Origin: Thermanaerosceptrum fracticalcis
Lineage (GTDB): Bacteria; Bacillota; Peptococcia; DRI-13
Direction of reading: 5' to 3'
Assembly: GCF_000746025.2 (NCBI RefSeq)
Contig: NZ_CP045798.1
Span: 3,145,501-3,209,500 of the forward strand
Length of the DNA: 64,000 bases
Within the stretch, counting starts at the first letter, position 1. Every line of letters starts with the position of its first letter. Under the pieces are notes generated by a model. It ran no database searches. It saw nothing but the letters and a program-made list of their open reading frames with translations, and was not told where the DNA came from. Shown here piece after piece: positions 51,672-62,387 of this stretch. Both the position numbers and the translations under genes were made by a program.

Positions 51672-52252
51672 GTTTACGACGCGGTTTTGTGGAGCGAAGT
51701 ACTAAAGAGACGAAAATCAAACTGGAATTAACCCTGGAGGGACAGGGCCTTTTTAAGGGCGAGAGCGGTATTGGGTTTTTCGACCATATGCTGGATTCCT
51801 TGGTCAGGCACAGCGGTTTTGACATTAGCCTGGAGGCTGAAGGCGATCTTTTTGTTGATGACCATCATACTGTAGAAGATATAGGAATCTGCCTGGGGAA
51901 GGCTTTTTTCCAGGCGCTGGGTGACAAAAAGGGTATAGCCCGTTATGCCTCCCTGGCCTTACCCATGGATGAGTCCCTGGTCCTTTGTGCTGTGGACATC
52001 AGCGGGCGGCCCGGATTTTATCCGGAACTTGTCTTTCCCACCGAGAAAATAGGGCAGTTTGACTGCCAGTTGATAGAAGAATTCTGGCGGGCCTTTGTGC
52101 AGGAAGCCAGGATTACCCTTCATCTCAGGCAACTGGCGGGAAAAAATTCTCACCACCTGGCGGAGGCTGTCTTTAAAGGAACAGGCAGGATTCTAAAAGA
52201 GGCAACCCGCCTGGTAGGAGAGGAAATACCTTCGGCCAAGGGGGTTTTATAA
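51668..52252 (+). CDS. hisB: Imidazoleglycerol-phosphate dehydratase
   Basis: A 194-residue Mn-dependent enzyme, without the phosphatase domain of enterobacterial HisB. Metal-ligand motifs are FFDHMLDSLVRHS (residues 37-49), DDHHTVEDIGICLG near 62 and KNSHHLAEAVFKG near 160. It overlaps hisD by 4 bases. Histidinol-phosphate phosphatase must be supplied by another gene. Confidence 0.97.
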   Translation: MSLRRGFVERSTKETKIKLELTLEGQGLFKGESGIGFFDHMLDSLVRHSGFDISLEAEGDLFVDDHHTVEDIGICLGKAFFQALGDKKGIARYASLALPMDESLVLCAVDISGRPGFYPELVFPTEKIGQFDCQLIEEFWRAFVQEARITLHLRQLAGKNSHHLAEAVFKGTGRILKEATRLVGEEIPSAKGVL

Positions 52253-52253
52253 A

Positions 52254-52883
52254 ATGAAGACAGCGGTGATCGATTACGGTCTGGGTAACCTGGCTAGTGT
52301 GGCCCAGGGTTTGAAAGCTGCCGGATTAGAACCTTTGATTACCCGGGAGCATCACGAGATCCTGGAGGCCCGGGCAGTAGTCCTGCCAGGTGTAGGGGCC
52401 TTCCCTAAGGGGATGGAAAATTTAAAGGACTTGGGTCTCCTGCCTGTTATTGCTGAGGTGGTGCAGAGAGGAACCCCTTTCCTGGGGATATGTCTGGGGA
52501 TGCAGCTGCTATTTGAAGAAGGGGAGGAATACGGGAAGCATCAGGGTTTAGGTTTCATTAAGGGAAAAGTTGTCCGCTTTCCCAAAGGGTTAAAGGTCCC
52601 TCACATGGGCTGGAATACCCTGAAGATAGAAAAAAGCCATCCTCTGTTAAGCGGTGTTCCCGATGACAGCTATGTTTACTTTGTCCATTCTTACTGTGGA
52701 GCGGGGTATAATTCTTCCCATGTAGCAGCAACTTCATTTTATGGTATAGAATTTCCTGCCATTGTGTGCTTTAATAACATCATGGGTATACAATTTCATC
52801 CTGAAAAAAGCAGCCAGATCGGACTAAAGATACTGAAAAATTTTGGGGAGTTGGTAAGTCATGTTGGTAATCCCGGCGATTGA
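52254..52883 (+). CDS. hisH: Imidazole glycerol phosphate synthase, glutaminase subunit
   Basis: A 209-residue class I glutaminase that feeds ammonia to HisF. The catalytic nucleophile Cys is in PFLGICLGMQLLFE near residue 80, and the His-Glu pair is in MGIQFHPEKSSQ near residue 183. It starts with VIDYGLGNLASVAQGLK. Its end overlaps hisA by 23 bases. Confidence 0.96.
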   Translation: MKTAVIDYGLGNLASVAQGLKAAGLEPLITREHHEILEARAVVLPGVGAFPKGMENLKDLGLLPVIAEVVQRGTPFLGICLGMQLLFEEGEEYGKHQGLGFIKGKVVRFPKGLKVPHMGWNTLKIEKSHPLLSGVPDDSYVYFVHSYCGAGYNSSHVAATSFYGIEFPAIVCFNNIMGIQFHPEKSSQIGLKILKNFGELVSHVGNPGD

Positions 52884-53586
52884 TTTGAGGGACGGCCGCT
52901 GTGTCCGTCTAGTCCAGGGACAAAAAGGCACAGAAACAATCTATTCAGATGAACCGGTGGAAATGGCCCAGCTCTGGGAGGAGCGGGGAGCCCGGAGACT
53001 GCATGTGGTTGACCTGGATGGCGCCTTTACGGGAACACCACAAAATCTGGAAATTGTTAAACAGATGGTGGAGTCGGTACGGATTCCTATTCAATTAGGT
53101 GGAGGAATACGTTCCCTGGAAACTGTGAAGAAAGTCCTGGACGCAGGTGTGGACAGGGTTATCCTCGGCACTGCCGCCATCCTTTCACCGGAGTTGGTTT
53201 GCCAGTGCAGCAAGGAATTTGGCGACAGTATCCTGGTAGGAATTGACGGAAGAGATGGTTTAGTGGCCATTGAAGGCTGGGAATCAACGGTGGAAATGAC
53301 AGTAGAAGCTTTAGCCCTGGAGATTGCCAAGCTGGGCATCAAACGGGTTGTTTTTACGGACACGCGCCGGGACGGGACTCTGCGTGGTCCTAATATAGAG
53401 GCAACCAAACGCCTGGCCCAGACCAGCGGTCTTAAGGTTATTGCTTCCGGCGGGGTTTCTTCCCTGGATGACCTGCGTAACCTTAAGTCTCTAAAACCTT
53501 TTGGCGTAGAGGGTGTCATCATGGGCAAGGCCCTTTATAACGGGACCATCAGCCTGAAGGAAGCCCTGGAGATTATGGAGGATTAA
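52861..53586 (+). CDS. hisA: ProFAR isomerase (phosphoribosylformimino-5-aminoimidazole carboxamide ribotide isomerase)
   Basis: A 241-residue (beta-alpha)8 barrel. The catalytic Asp8 is in VIPAIDLRDGRCVRLVQG, the phosphate loops are QLGGGIRSLETV near residue 80 and ASGGVSSLDDL near 197, and the second acid is in VFTDTRRDGTL near 169. The start ATG lies inside the hisH 3' end. Confidence 0.96.
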   Translation: MLVIPAIDLRDGRCVRLVQGQKGTETIYSDEPVEMAQLWEERGARRLHVVDLDGAFTGTPQNLEIVKQMVESVRIPIQLGGGIRSLETVKKVLDAGVDRVILGTAAILSPELVCQCSKEFGDSILVGIDGRDGLVAIEGWESTVEMTVEALALEIAKLGIKRVVFTDTRRDGTLRGPNIEATKRLAQTSGLKVIASGGVSSLDDLRNLKSLKPFGVEGVIMGKALYNGTISLKEALEIMED

Positions 53587-53592
53587 TTTGTT

Positions 53593-54351
53593 ATGCTGGC
53601 AAAAAGAATCATACCCTGCTTAGATGTGGACAAGGGCAGGGTGGTGAAAGGTACAAAATTCTTGGAACTGAAAGACGCCGGAGACCCTGTGGAATTAGCA
53701 GCTTATTATGACAGGGCAGGGGCTGATGAGTTAGTTTTTCTCGATATCACCGCCTCCAGCGAACACAGGAATATCATCCTGGATGTAGTTTCGCGGGTTG
53801 CCGAAAAGGTCTTTATTCCCTTCACCGTGGGCGGGGGAATCCGCTCTGTCCAGGATATGCGAAAGATACTGCAGGCGGGAGCCGACAAAGTGGCTCTTAA
53901 TACCGCTGCCGTCCAGAATCCCGGGGTCATCAGTGAAGGAGCTTATCATTTTGGCAGTCAGTGTGTGGTGGTGGCTATCGATGCCCGCAAGGTTGCTGAG
54001 GGCAGGTGGGAGGTCTACATTCATGGTGGACGTACCCCCACAGGCCTGGATGTGATTACCTGGGCCAAAAAAGTAGAAGAATTGGGCGCGGGTGAAATAC
54101 TCCTCACCAGTATGGATCGGGACGGTACCAAAGAGGGCTATGACCTGGAACTCACCAGGGCGGTAAGTGAGGCTGTGTCTGTGCCCGTTATTGCCTCAGG
54201 CGGTGTGGGAACTGTGGAGCATCTTTATGAAGGAGCTATTTTGGGCCAGGCCGATGGCCTCTTGGCCGCTTCCATCTTCCATTTTGGTGAAAAAACAATA
54301 GCTGAAGTTAAAAACTATCTTAACACGAAGGGGGTTGTCGTGCGGTTATGA
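53593..54351 (+). CDS. hisF: Imidazole glycerol phosphate synthase, cyclase subunit
   Basis: A 252-residue barrel that, with HisH, forms imidazole glycerol phosphate and AICAR. Asp11 is in [16 protein letters not shown], Asp130 in [13 protein letters not shown]; phosphate sites are [13 protein letters not shown] near 79 and [11 protein letters not shown] near 203. GGAGG lies before the ATG, and it overlaps hisIE by 4 bases. Confidence 0.97.
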   Translation: MLAKRIIPCLDVDKGRVVKGTKFLELKDAGDPVELAAYYDRAGADELVFLDITASSEHRNIILDVVSRVAEKVFIPFTVGGGIRSVQDMRKILQAGADKVALNTAAVQNPGVISEGAYHFGSQCVVVAIDARKVAEGRWEVYIHGGRTPTGLDVITWAKKVEELGAGEILLTSMDRDGTKEGYDLELTRAVSEAVSVPVIASGGVGTVEHLYEGAILGQADGLLAASIFHFGEKTIAEVKNYLNTKGVVVRL

Positions 54352-54989
54352 AGATAACCCCGGAAACTATTGCTTCTTTAAAGTTTGATGATAAAGGCTT
54401 GATTCCTGCCGTGGTCCAGGATGTGAAAACAGGGACCGTTTTAATGGTAGCCTACATGAACCGGGAGGCCCTGGAAAAAACCCTCAGCGAAGGACGAACC
54501 TGGTTTTACAGCCGCAGCCGCCAGACCCTCTGGGCCAAAGGTGAGACCTCCGGTCATATCCAGCAGGTGGCGGGTATCTTTTATGATTGTGACGGCGATA
54601 CCCTCCTGGTTCAGGTGCACCAGACCGGTGCGGCCTGTCATGAAGGAACCTTTTCCTGTTTTACCAGGCCTCTGCTGGTCAAAGAAGATGCTGTCTCACC
54701 GGACTGGGCTCTTTTATCCTGGCTGGAGGAACTCGTTAAACAAAGAAAAGAAACCCTTCCGCCCGATTCCTATACCACCTATCTTTTTACCAAGGGGATT
54801 GATAAAATCCTGAAAAAAGTGGGAGAGGAAACCACGGAAGTAGTGATCGCCGCCAAAGGCGGCAAACGGGAGGAAATAATTTACGAAACGGCAGACCTCC
54901 TGTATCATCTCCTTGTCCTTTTGCGGGAAAAAGAAATTGATTTACAGGACATCTGGCGGGAACTTGCACGGAGACACAAAGAAAAATAA
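54348..54989 (+). CDS. hisIE: Bifunctional phosphoribosyl-AMP cyclohydrolase / phosphoribosyl-ATP pyrophosphatase
   Basis: Steps two and three of the pathway in one 213-residue protein. The N-terminal HisI domain has Zn/Mg sites in [26 protein letters not shown] (residues about 83-108), and the C-terminal HisE domain has [17 protein letters not shown] near residue 155 and YHLLVLL near 187. It is the last gene of the operon; hisC and a histidinol-phosphatase are missing from it. Confidence 0.96.
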   Translation: MKITPETIASLKFDDKGLIPAVVQDVKTGTVLMVAYMNREALEKTLSEGRTWFYSRSRQTLWAKGETSGHIQQVAGIFYDCDGDTLLVQVHQTGAACHEGTFSCFTRPLLVKEDAVSPDWALLSWLEELVKQRKETLPPDSYTTYLFTKGIDKILKKVGEETTEVVIAAKGGKREEIIYETADLLYHLLVLLREKEIDLQDIWRELARRHKEK

Positions 54990-54997
54990 CCGGGTAT

Positions 54998-55041
54998 AAA
55001 CACCTCTTTTTACCCTCATACTAAGGTAAAAGGAGGTGTTT
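54998..55041 (+). terminator. his operon terminator that also covers the next ribosome site
   Basis: AAACACCTCTTTTTACC pairs with GGTAAAAGGAGGTGTTT with one mismatch, followed by ATTTTTGG. The 3' arm contains AGGAGG (55031-55036), the ribosome site of the following TTG-started gene. In read-through RNA that site is therefore paired. Confidence 0.8.
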
Positions 55042-55045
55042 ATTT

Positions 55046-55363
55046 TTGGCCGAGAGTAGAGTTTATGATTTGGGTAATGGCGTAACATATACAACGAGAA
55101 GGAACGAGCAAAGAATGACAGGGGCAATGGACATCGAAGATATGCGTGAGCAGGGTATTACCAACGAAGTGACCGGGGAAAAAGCCAGAAATAAGGCCAG
55201 AGAACAGCATAAAAGGTTTGAGAACAACAAGTTTGAAATGGGCCAGGATTTCGGGCTTGGTCGTAATCCCCACCGGGCTTTCGAGGCGGTAAGGGATATC
55301 GATGCCGACGGCATGGGCAAGAAGAAAACAGGGTTCGACTTTAACTTTTTTGGTGATGAATAA
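55046..55363 (+). CDS. Small hydrophilic protein of unknown function
   Basis: A 105-residue, very polar protein (ESRVYDLGNGVTYTTRRNEQ, then DIEDMREQGITNEVTG and KARNKAREQHKRFENNKFEM), ending in FDFNFFGDE. It starts with TTG 9 bases after AGGAGG; that site is the 3' arm of the his terminator. It has its own terminator. I do not recognise a family. Composition suggests a DNA- or coat-associated spore protein at most as a guess. Confidence 0.65.
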   Translation: MAESRVYDLGNGVTYTTRRNEQRMTGAMDIEDMREQGITNEVTGEKARNKAREQHKRFENNKFEMGQDFGLGRNPHRAFEAVRDIDADGMGKKKTGFDFNFFGDE

Positions 55364-55368
55364 AAATC

Positions 55369-55395
55369 AGCGCTTCCGCAAAAAACGGAAGCGCT
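55369..55395 (+). terminator. Hairpin terminator after the small protein
   Basis: AGCGCTTCCG pairs perfectly with CGGAAGCGCT around CAAAAAA. The following AAATCTT is a weak tail; the A-run before makes it better on the minus strand. Confidence 0.6.
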
Positions 55396-55415
55396 AAATC
55401 TTATGAGGTGAGACC

Positions 55416-56672
55416 ATGTCGGAGATTGCTTCATACTGGGCTTATGTGAGCCCCCAGGAGTGGAATGACTGGCACTGGCAGGTGGCCCACCGGGTTCAAA
55501 CTTTGGAGGAATTAAAAAAGATCATCCACTTAACGCCGGAAGAAGAAAAAGGGGTAGAATCCTGTCTTCATACTTTGAGGATGGCCATCACACCCTATTA
55601 TGCTTCACTTATGGATAAAAACGACCCCAGTGACCCTATTCGCCAGCAGGCAGTTCCCAGGACCATGGAACTGCAAATGGGAGAACACGAGATGGAAGAC
55701 CCGCTCCATGAGGATGTGGATTCTCCCGTACCGGGGCTTACCCATCGTTATCCTGACAGGGTTTTGTTTCTGGTTACCGACCAGTGTTCCATGTACTGCC
55801 GCCACTGTACGCGGCGGCGGTTTGCCGGTAATGCTGATGCTTCCTTACCAAAGGAGCAGATTGACCAGGCCCTTGTCTATATTAAGAAAACCCCTACCAT
55901 CCGCGATGTCTTGATTTCCGGCGGCGACAGCCTGCTTCTGTCCGACGAAAAAATAGAATATATTGTAGGGAGTCTCAGGAAAATTCCGCACATAGAGCTG
56001 ATTCGCTTCGGCTCCCGTACACCTGTGGTCCTTCCCCAGCGTATTACTCCCGAGCTGTGTAACATGTTGAAAAAATACCCTCCCGTTTACTTAAATACCC
56101 ACTTTAATCACCCCAAAGAGATAACTCCTGAAGCCGAGGAGGTCTGTGCCCGTTTAGCCGATGCCGGAATACCCCTGGGGAATCAGACAGTATTGCTGCG
56201 GGGAATCAACGACTGTCCCTATATTATCAAGGAATTGATGCATGCCCTTTTGCGCATCAGGGTGCGCCCCTATTACCTGTACCAGTGCGACATTTCGCCG
56301 GGATTGGAGCACTTCCGAACTCCGGTCTCCAAAGGCATTGAAATCATGGAGCTCTTACGGGGGCATACCACGGGCCTGGCTGTACCTACCTATGTAGTGG
56401 ATGCACCCGGCGGGGGTGGAAAAATCCCCGTTGCTCCCACCTATCTTATTTCCCAGTCGACCCACAAAGTGATCCTGCGGAACTATGAAGGGATGATTTG
56501 TGCTTACCCTGAACCTGCGGTTACAAACAGTAACTGTGACGAATCCTGTGAGGCTTGCCGGCGTCTGACCCACTTGCCAAAAACGGGAATAGAGAAGCTT
56601 TTGTCAGGAGAAAAAATGAGTCTCGTACCTAAAGGAAACATTCGGGAAAAACGCCGTTATACCTGTACTTAG
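55416..56672 (+). CDS. kamA: Lysine 2,3-aminomutase (radical SAM, PLP)
   Basis: Converts L-lysine to L-beta-lysine, using a SAM-bound [4Fe-4S] cluster and PLP. The 418-residue protein has the cluster motif CSMYCRHC near residue 126, HFNHPKEITPEAEE near 230 and PLP/zinc parts towards the end (SNCDESCEACRRL). Two Asp that hold the lysine side chain in the clostridial enzyme are kept (YQCDISPGLEHFR near 290, VVDAPGGGGKIP near 328). Glutamate 2,3-aminomutases have Lys and Asn there, so lysine is the likely substrate. No other lysine-fermentation genes are adjacent; beta-lysine for osmoprotection is an alternative role. Confidence 0.9.
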   Translation: MSEIASYWAYVSPQEWNDWHWQVAHRVQTLEELKKIIHLTPEEEKGVESCLHTLRMAITPYYASLMDKNDPSDPIRQQAVPRTMELQMGEHEMEDPLHEDVDSPVPGLTHRYPDRVLFLVTDQCSMYCRHCTRRRFAGNADASLPKEQIDQALVYIKKTPTIRDVLISGGDSLLLSDEKIEYIVGSLRKIPHIELIRFGSRTPVVLPQRITPELCNMLKKYPPVYLNTHFNHPKEITPEAEEVCARLADAGIPLGNQTVLLRGINDCPYIIKELMHALLRIRVRPYYLYQCDISPGLEHFRTPVSKGIEIMELLRGHTTGLAVPTYVVDAPGGGGKIPVAPTYLISQSTHKVILRNYEGMICAYPEPAVTNSNCDESCEACRRLTHLPKTGIEKLLSGEKMSLVPKGNIREKRRYTCT

Positions 56673-56698
56673 AAAGTTTATTTTTTCGCTGCCTGTCC

Positions 56699-56745
56699 CC
56701 CGATACCGAAATCGGTTTTAATTACTAGGTGTCGGGTATTTTTTA
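56699..56745 (+). terminator. Terminator of kamA
   Basis: CCCGATACC (56699-56707) pairs with GGTGTCGGG (56728-56736), then TATTTTTT. Confidence 0.85.
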
Positions 56746-57043
56746 TATACATAAAAAAGTAGGTTCAAGGAAAATTTCCCTGAACCTATAGAGTGGAGGA
56801 GATAAGAGGAGTTGTTCATTATAAATTATTGCCGGGAAAGAGGTACTCTATACATTCCGGTTAAAAATTTAAAAGAAAACTTTTACAGGTATTTTTCTCC
56901 TTTATCATTTTATATAATAAGCAGGGACGGGCCGAATGGTGCCTGTCACAGCTCAGTAAAAAATACGATTTTTCCGGCGAAAAAAGCGGAATATGGTACA
57001 ATAACTGTATGTAAAGATTAGACATTTAAAGGGAGGACAACCA
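56746..57043 (+). other. Intergenic region before pcrA
   Basis: A small hairpin (AGGTTCA with TGAACCT, 56761-56787) lies at the left, and a GGAGGAGATAAGAGGAG purine-rich stretch follows. A TACAAT near 57000 is a possible -10 for pcrA with a poor -35. A 69-codon frame from 56812 has no known relatives that I recognise and is doubtful. Confidence 0.4.
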
Positions 57044-59392
57044 GTGGTCTTACAAAACAAGATGATAGAGGAGTACTGGAGATTAAGAGAAGAGATAAGA
57101 AACCACCTGTTCCGGCGTTTAAATTCGGAACAGTATAAAGCAGTAGAAACGGGAGAAGGACCGGTCCTTTGCCTGGCAGGAGCCGGTTCCGGGAAAACAA
57201 CGGCCATGGTCTACCGGGTCTTACACCTGTTACTTTTTGGTCCCAAACACAATCCCAAACCAGAGCCCCCGGCGGATATGACGGAACAGGATCTGCGGAT
57301 GATGGAGGACTGGCTGAAACAAGAAAAAAACCGGAAGGGAGGTTTACTGCCTCCCCGGATTAAATACCTTATCGGCATGTTGGGGATCAGTCCCCGCTCC
57401 ATCCTGGCCATTACTTTTACCAATAAAGCCGCCCAGGAAATGAGAACACGCCTGGAAGCGGTGCTTGGTGATATCAGCAGGGAAATGTGGGTGATGACTT
57501 TTCATGCAGCCTGTGTGCGTATCCTGCGCAGGGAAATTACCGCCCTGGGATATACTTCTGATTTTGTCATTTATGATACCCAGGACCAGCAGCAGGTTAT
57601 CAAAGGAGTACTTAAAGAACTGAACCTGGATGAGAAGAAATTTACCCCCCGTACCATGCTTCATCTCATAAGTAAGTTTAAGAATGAGCTAAAAAGCACC
57701 AAAGATGCGAAACTCCTGGCCGGAGATTTTTTGGAGGACAAGGCGGCTAAAGCTTATGAGATCTACCAGAAACGTTTAAAAGAAAACAATGCCCTGGATT
57801 TTGACGATCTCATCTCCCTTACGGTCCAGGTCTTCGAAAAATACCCTGAGGTGCTCAAGAAGTACCAGGAAAGGTTCCGTTACGTTATGGTGGATGAATA
57901 CCAGGACACCAACCATGCCCAGTATGTGCTGGTAAATCTTTTGAGCCAAAAATACAAGAATCTATGTGTGGTAGGGGACGATGACCAGTCCATCTACGGT
58001 TTCCGCCAGGCCGATATAAGAAACATTTTGGAATTTGAGCGGGATTACCCCCAGGCCAAAGTCATTAAATTAGAACAAAATTACCGGTCCACCCAGAGCA
58101 TTTTGGCTGCTGCCAACCAGGTCATCAAAAATAATGTGGGAAGAAAGAAAAAGAGCCTCTGGACGGAAAATCCCCAGGGTGAACGGCTTGTCCTCTACCG
58201 GGCCCAGAATGAACAGGACGAGGCCCGGTATGTGGCAGAGCGCATCAGAGAATTCACCCAGGGCCATTACCGCTACCAGGATTGTGCCGTGTTAATGCGG
58301 ACCAACGCCCAATCCCGTGTACTGGAAGAATGGTTTCTGCGGGCCGGTATACCCTATAAAATCGTAGGCGGCCTGAAATTCTACGAGCGTAAAGAAATTA
58401 AAGACATCCTGGCCTATTTAAAATTGCTGGCCAATCCCAGTGACAGTATCAGTCTGCGCCGCATCATTAATGTGCCCCGCCGGGGCGTGGGTGAGGCCAC
58501 TGTCCAGAAGGTGGAGGATTTCAGCAGAGCGGAAGGACTACCTGTCTATGAGGCCCTCAAGCAGTATGAAAGCTTAGGCCTCACGGCCAAGATAGCCAGG
58601 GGTATTGCCGTTTTTGTCAATTTCATGGACAAGATGTACCGGTTGGTGGGACAAGTTTCCCTCACTGAGCTTACGGAAAAAATACTGGTAGAATCGGGTT
58701 ACTGGCAGGAGCTTCTGGAAGATAATACTGTAGAGAGCCAGAGCCGCCGGGAAAACCTCAAAGAATTTCTTACAGTAACCCAGAATTATGAAAAAGAAGC
58801 GGTTGAACCATCCCTGGGCGGATTCCTGGCTGAGGTTTCCCTGGTCAGTGATATTGATACCTTAGAAGACCAGAGCCAGGCTGTGGTCGTGATGACCATG
58901 CATACAGCCAAGGGTTTGGAGTTCCCCGTGGTCTTTATTGTAGGCATGGAGGAGGGGATTTTTCCTCATTCTCGCTCTCTTCTCAACGAAAGCGAACTGG
59001 AAGAAGAAAGACGTTTGTGTTACGTGGCCTTAACCCGGGCCAAAGAGAAAATACACCTGGTTTGTGCCCGGGAGCGGAATCTCTATGGTAATACAAGTTA
59101 TAACCCGCCCTCCCGTTTTATCGGGGAAATTCCGCCCCAGCTTTGGGAAGAATATCAAAGTAATCATGATTTCTTCCCCACTACCCGGGCTCCGGTTCCC
59201 GTTACCTCGCCGGGGCCGGGGGGGTATACTCAATTTAACGTGGGCGATAAGGTAGAACACCGCAAATGGGGACAGGGTGTGGTAGTCAGTGTCAAGGGAG
59301 AAGGAGAAGAAGCGGAAATTAAAGTGGCTTTCCCCAATTTAGGTATTAAGAGCCTGGTAGCGAAATACGCACCCATCTCCAAAATCCAGTAA
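57044..59392 (+). CDS. pcrA: ATP-dependent DNA helicase PcrA/UvrD
   Basis: A 782-residue superfamily 1A 3'-5' helicase for repair and replication-conflict removal. Walker A is in LCLAGAGSGKTTAMVYR near residue 44, motif II in VMVDEYQDTNHAQYVL near 283, motif III in VGDDDQSIYGFRQAD near 309, motif IV near LEQNYRS and motif VI in EEERRLCYVALTRAKEK near 655. The insert near residue 70 (about 40 residues) is larger than in Bacillus PcrA. Start is GTG after GGGAGGAC. ligA follows 27 bases after its stop, a common arrangement. Confidence 0.96.
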   Translation: MVLQNKMIEEYWRLREEIRNHLFRRLNSEQYKAVETGEGPVLCLAGAGSGKTTAMVYRVLHLLLFGPKHNPKPEPPADMTEQDLRMMEDWLKQEKNRKGGLLPPRIKYLIGMLGISPRSILAITFTNKAAQEMRTRLEAVLGDISREMWVMTFHAACVRILRREITALGYTSDFVIYDTQDQQQVIKGVLKELNLDEKKFTPRTMLHLISKFKNELKSTKDAKLLAGDFLEDKAAKAYEIYQKRLKENNALDFDDLISLTVQVFEKYPEVLKKYQERFRYVMVDEYQDTNHAQYVLVNLLSQKYKNLCVVGDDDQSIYGFRQADIRNILEFERDYPQAKVIKLEQNYRSTQSILAAANQVIKNNVGRKKKSLWTENPQGERLVLYRAQNEQDEARYVAERIREFTQGHYRYQDCAVLMRTNAQSRVLEEWFLRAGIPYKIVGGLKFYERKEIKDILAYLKLLANPSDSISLRRIINVPRRGVGEATVQKVEDFSRAEGLPVYEALKQYESLGLTAKIARGIAVFVNFMDKMYRLVGQVSLTELTEKILVESGYWQELLEDNTVESQSRRENLKEFLTVTQNYEKEAVEPSLGGFLAEVSLVSDIDTLEDQSQAVVVMTMHTAKGLEFPVVFIVGMEEGIFPHSRSLLNESELEEERRLCYVALTRAKEKIHLVCARERNLYGNTSYNPPSRFIGEIPPQLWEEYQSNHDFFPTTRAPVPVTSPGPGGYTQFNVGDKVEHRKWGQGVVVSVKGEGEEAEIKVAFPNLGIKSLVAKYAPISKIQ

Positions 59393-59398
59393 GCCTAA

Positions 59399-61450
<2,052 letters not shown>

Positions 61451-61522
61451 TAAAGACGAAACAGAAACCTGTGTTTATACCGGGAAGGCTTTTGCATCAG
61501 TCGATCCACGGTACAGAAGTAT

Positions 61523-61804
61523 ATGCGGGAAATGGGGATATCCCCAGCATTACTGAGTAAAGGGATCAAAATCAGCATGGACGGGCGAGGTCGTGCTATG
61601 GACAACATTTTTACCGAGAGACTCTGGCGTACAGTTAAGTACCAGGAGGTCTACATAAACGACTATACAAGCCCCCGTGAAGCCCGTCTCGGTCTTGCCA
61701 GGTTCTTTGAAAAATACAACAACTACAGGCCGCATCAGGCACTGAAAAATTTGACTCCGGCCGAAGTCTACTTCGGCAATTATACCTTGGAACACTTCCA
61801 ATAA
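61523..61804 (+). pseudogene. IS3-family OrfB, 3' fragment
   Basis: 93 codons of the rve core's end: ISMDGRGRAMDNIFTERLWR with the catalytic Glu, then VKYQEVYINDYTSPREARLG and YNNYRPHQALKNLTPAEVYFG. The N-terminal half, including the first two catalytic acids, is gone; only scraps in other frames occur from about 61451. Inserted or left behind just after ligA. Confidence 0.88.
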
Positions 61805-61826
61805 CATTTCGAGTCTATTAAGCCGA

Positions 61827-61893
61827 GGATTATAGAGCATTTAGGGGGTATTGGCCACTCTGGTGTCCAAACCCCCTCTGACCAGTATAATCC
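61827..61893. repeat. Large imperfect palindrome 1
   Basis: GGATTATA (61827-61834) pairs with TATAATCC (61886-61893). Inside, AGGGGGT-TTGG-CAC pairs with GTG-CCAA-CCCCCT with single unpaired bases. It follows the IS3 fragment directly. Confidence 0.75.
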
Positions 61894-61903
61894 TGGCTAC
61901 TCC

Positions 61904-61980
61904 GTCAAGTTCGAAGCCTCCTACTGACTCTAAGCTCCCTGGTGGTCGCTAAGAGTCAGTACGTCGATTACGAACTTGAC
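61904..61980. repeat. Large imperfect palindrome 2
   Basis: GTCAAGTTCG (61904-61913) pairs exactly with CGAACTTGAC (61971-61980). Inside, ACTGACTCT (61923-61931) pairs exactly with AGAGTCAGT (61952-61960). No coding potential. The rest of 61981-62387 shows one small inverted repeat (AATGACAT with ATGTCATT near 62018-62047), a GGAGGGAG without a frame and a terminator at 62161. Confidence 0.75.
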
Positions 61981-62160
61981 GAACAGGAGTCAGACAGTGT
62001 TTGTTTGGTAAAAAATGACATAATACCAGCCAACAAATGTCATTATTAACAATAATTTACTTACAAAATACACAAAGGAGGGAGAAAAACCACCTTAAAC
62101 AAGGTCAAAAAAATGTCTTAACATCTTTAGCCACCATATAAACTTATCTGTGAGATTAAA

Positions 62161-62192
62161 GTATCCAAGGACTCTCCACTTGGATACTTTTT
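62161..62192 (+). terminator. Orphan terminator
   Basis: GTATCCAAG pairs with CTTGGATAC, then TTTTTAA. There is no clear gene before it on the plus strand, so it may end transcription of the palindrome region or of a lost gene. Confidence 0.75.
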
Positions 62193-62387
62193 AACTTTTA
62201 GCTTAACTGGGATTTGGGTACAACATGGGGTGCAGTTGTTAAACCGGTTGGCTGGTTGTCGGCAGTCTGACCTGTGTGTTTATCATACGGGTTTCTTTTA
62301 TTCATTAACGGATATTTTTTATTTAATCAAAAGAAAAATATATTTAAGGTTATTATAATTTGAGTTATAATAATAGCAGGTGATGTT

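Noticed and set aside
56812-57021. 69-codon frame before pcrA
   Set aside because: The start overlaps no clear ribosome site at the right spacing, the translation is low-complexity, and it covers the likely pcrA promoter.
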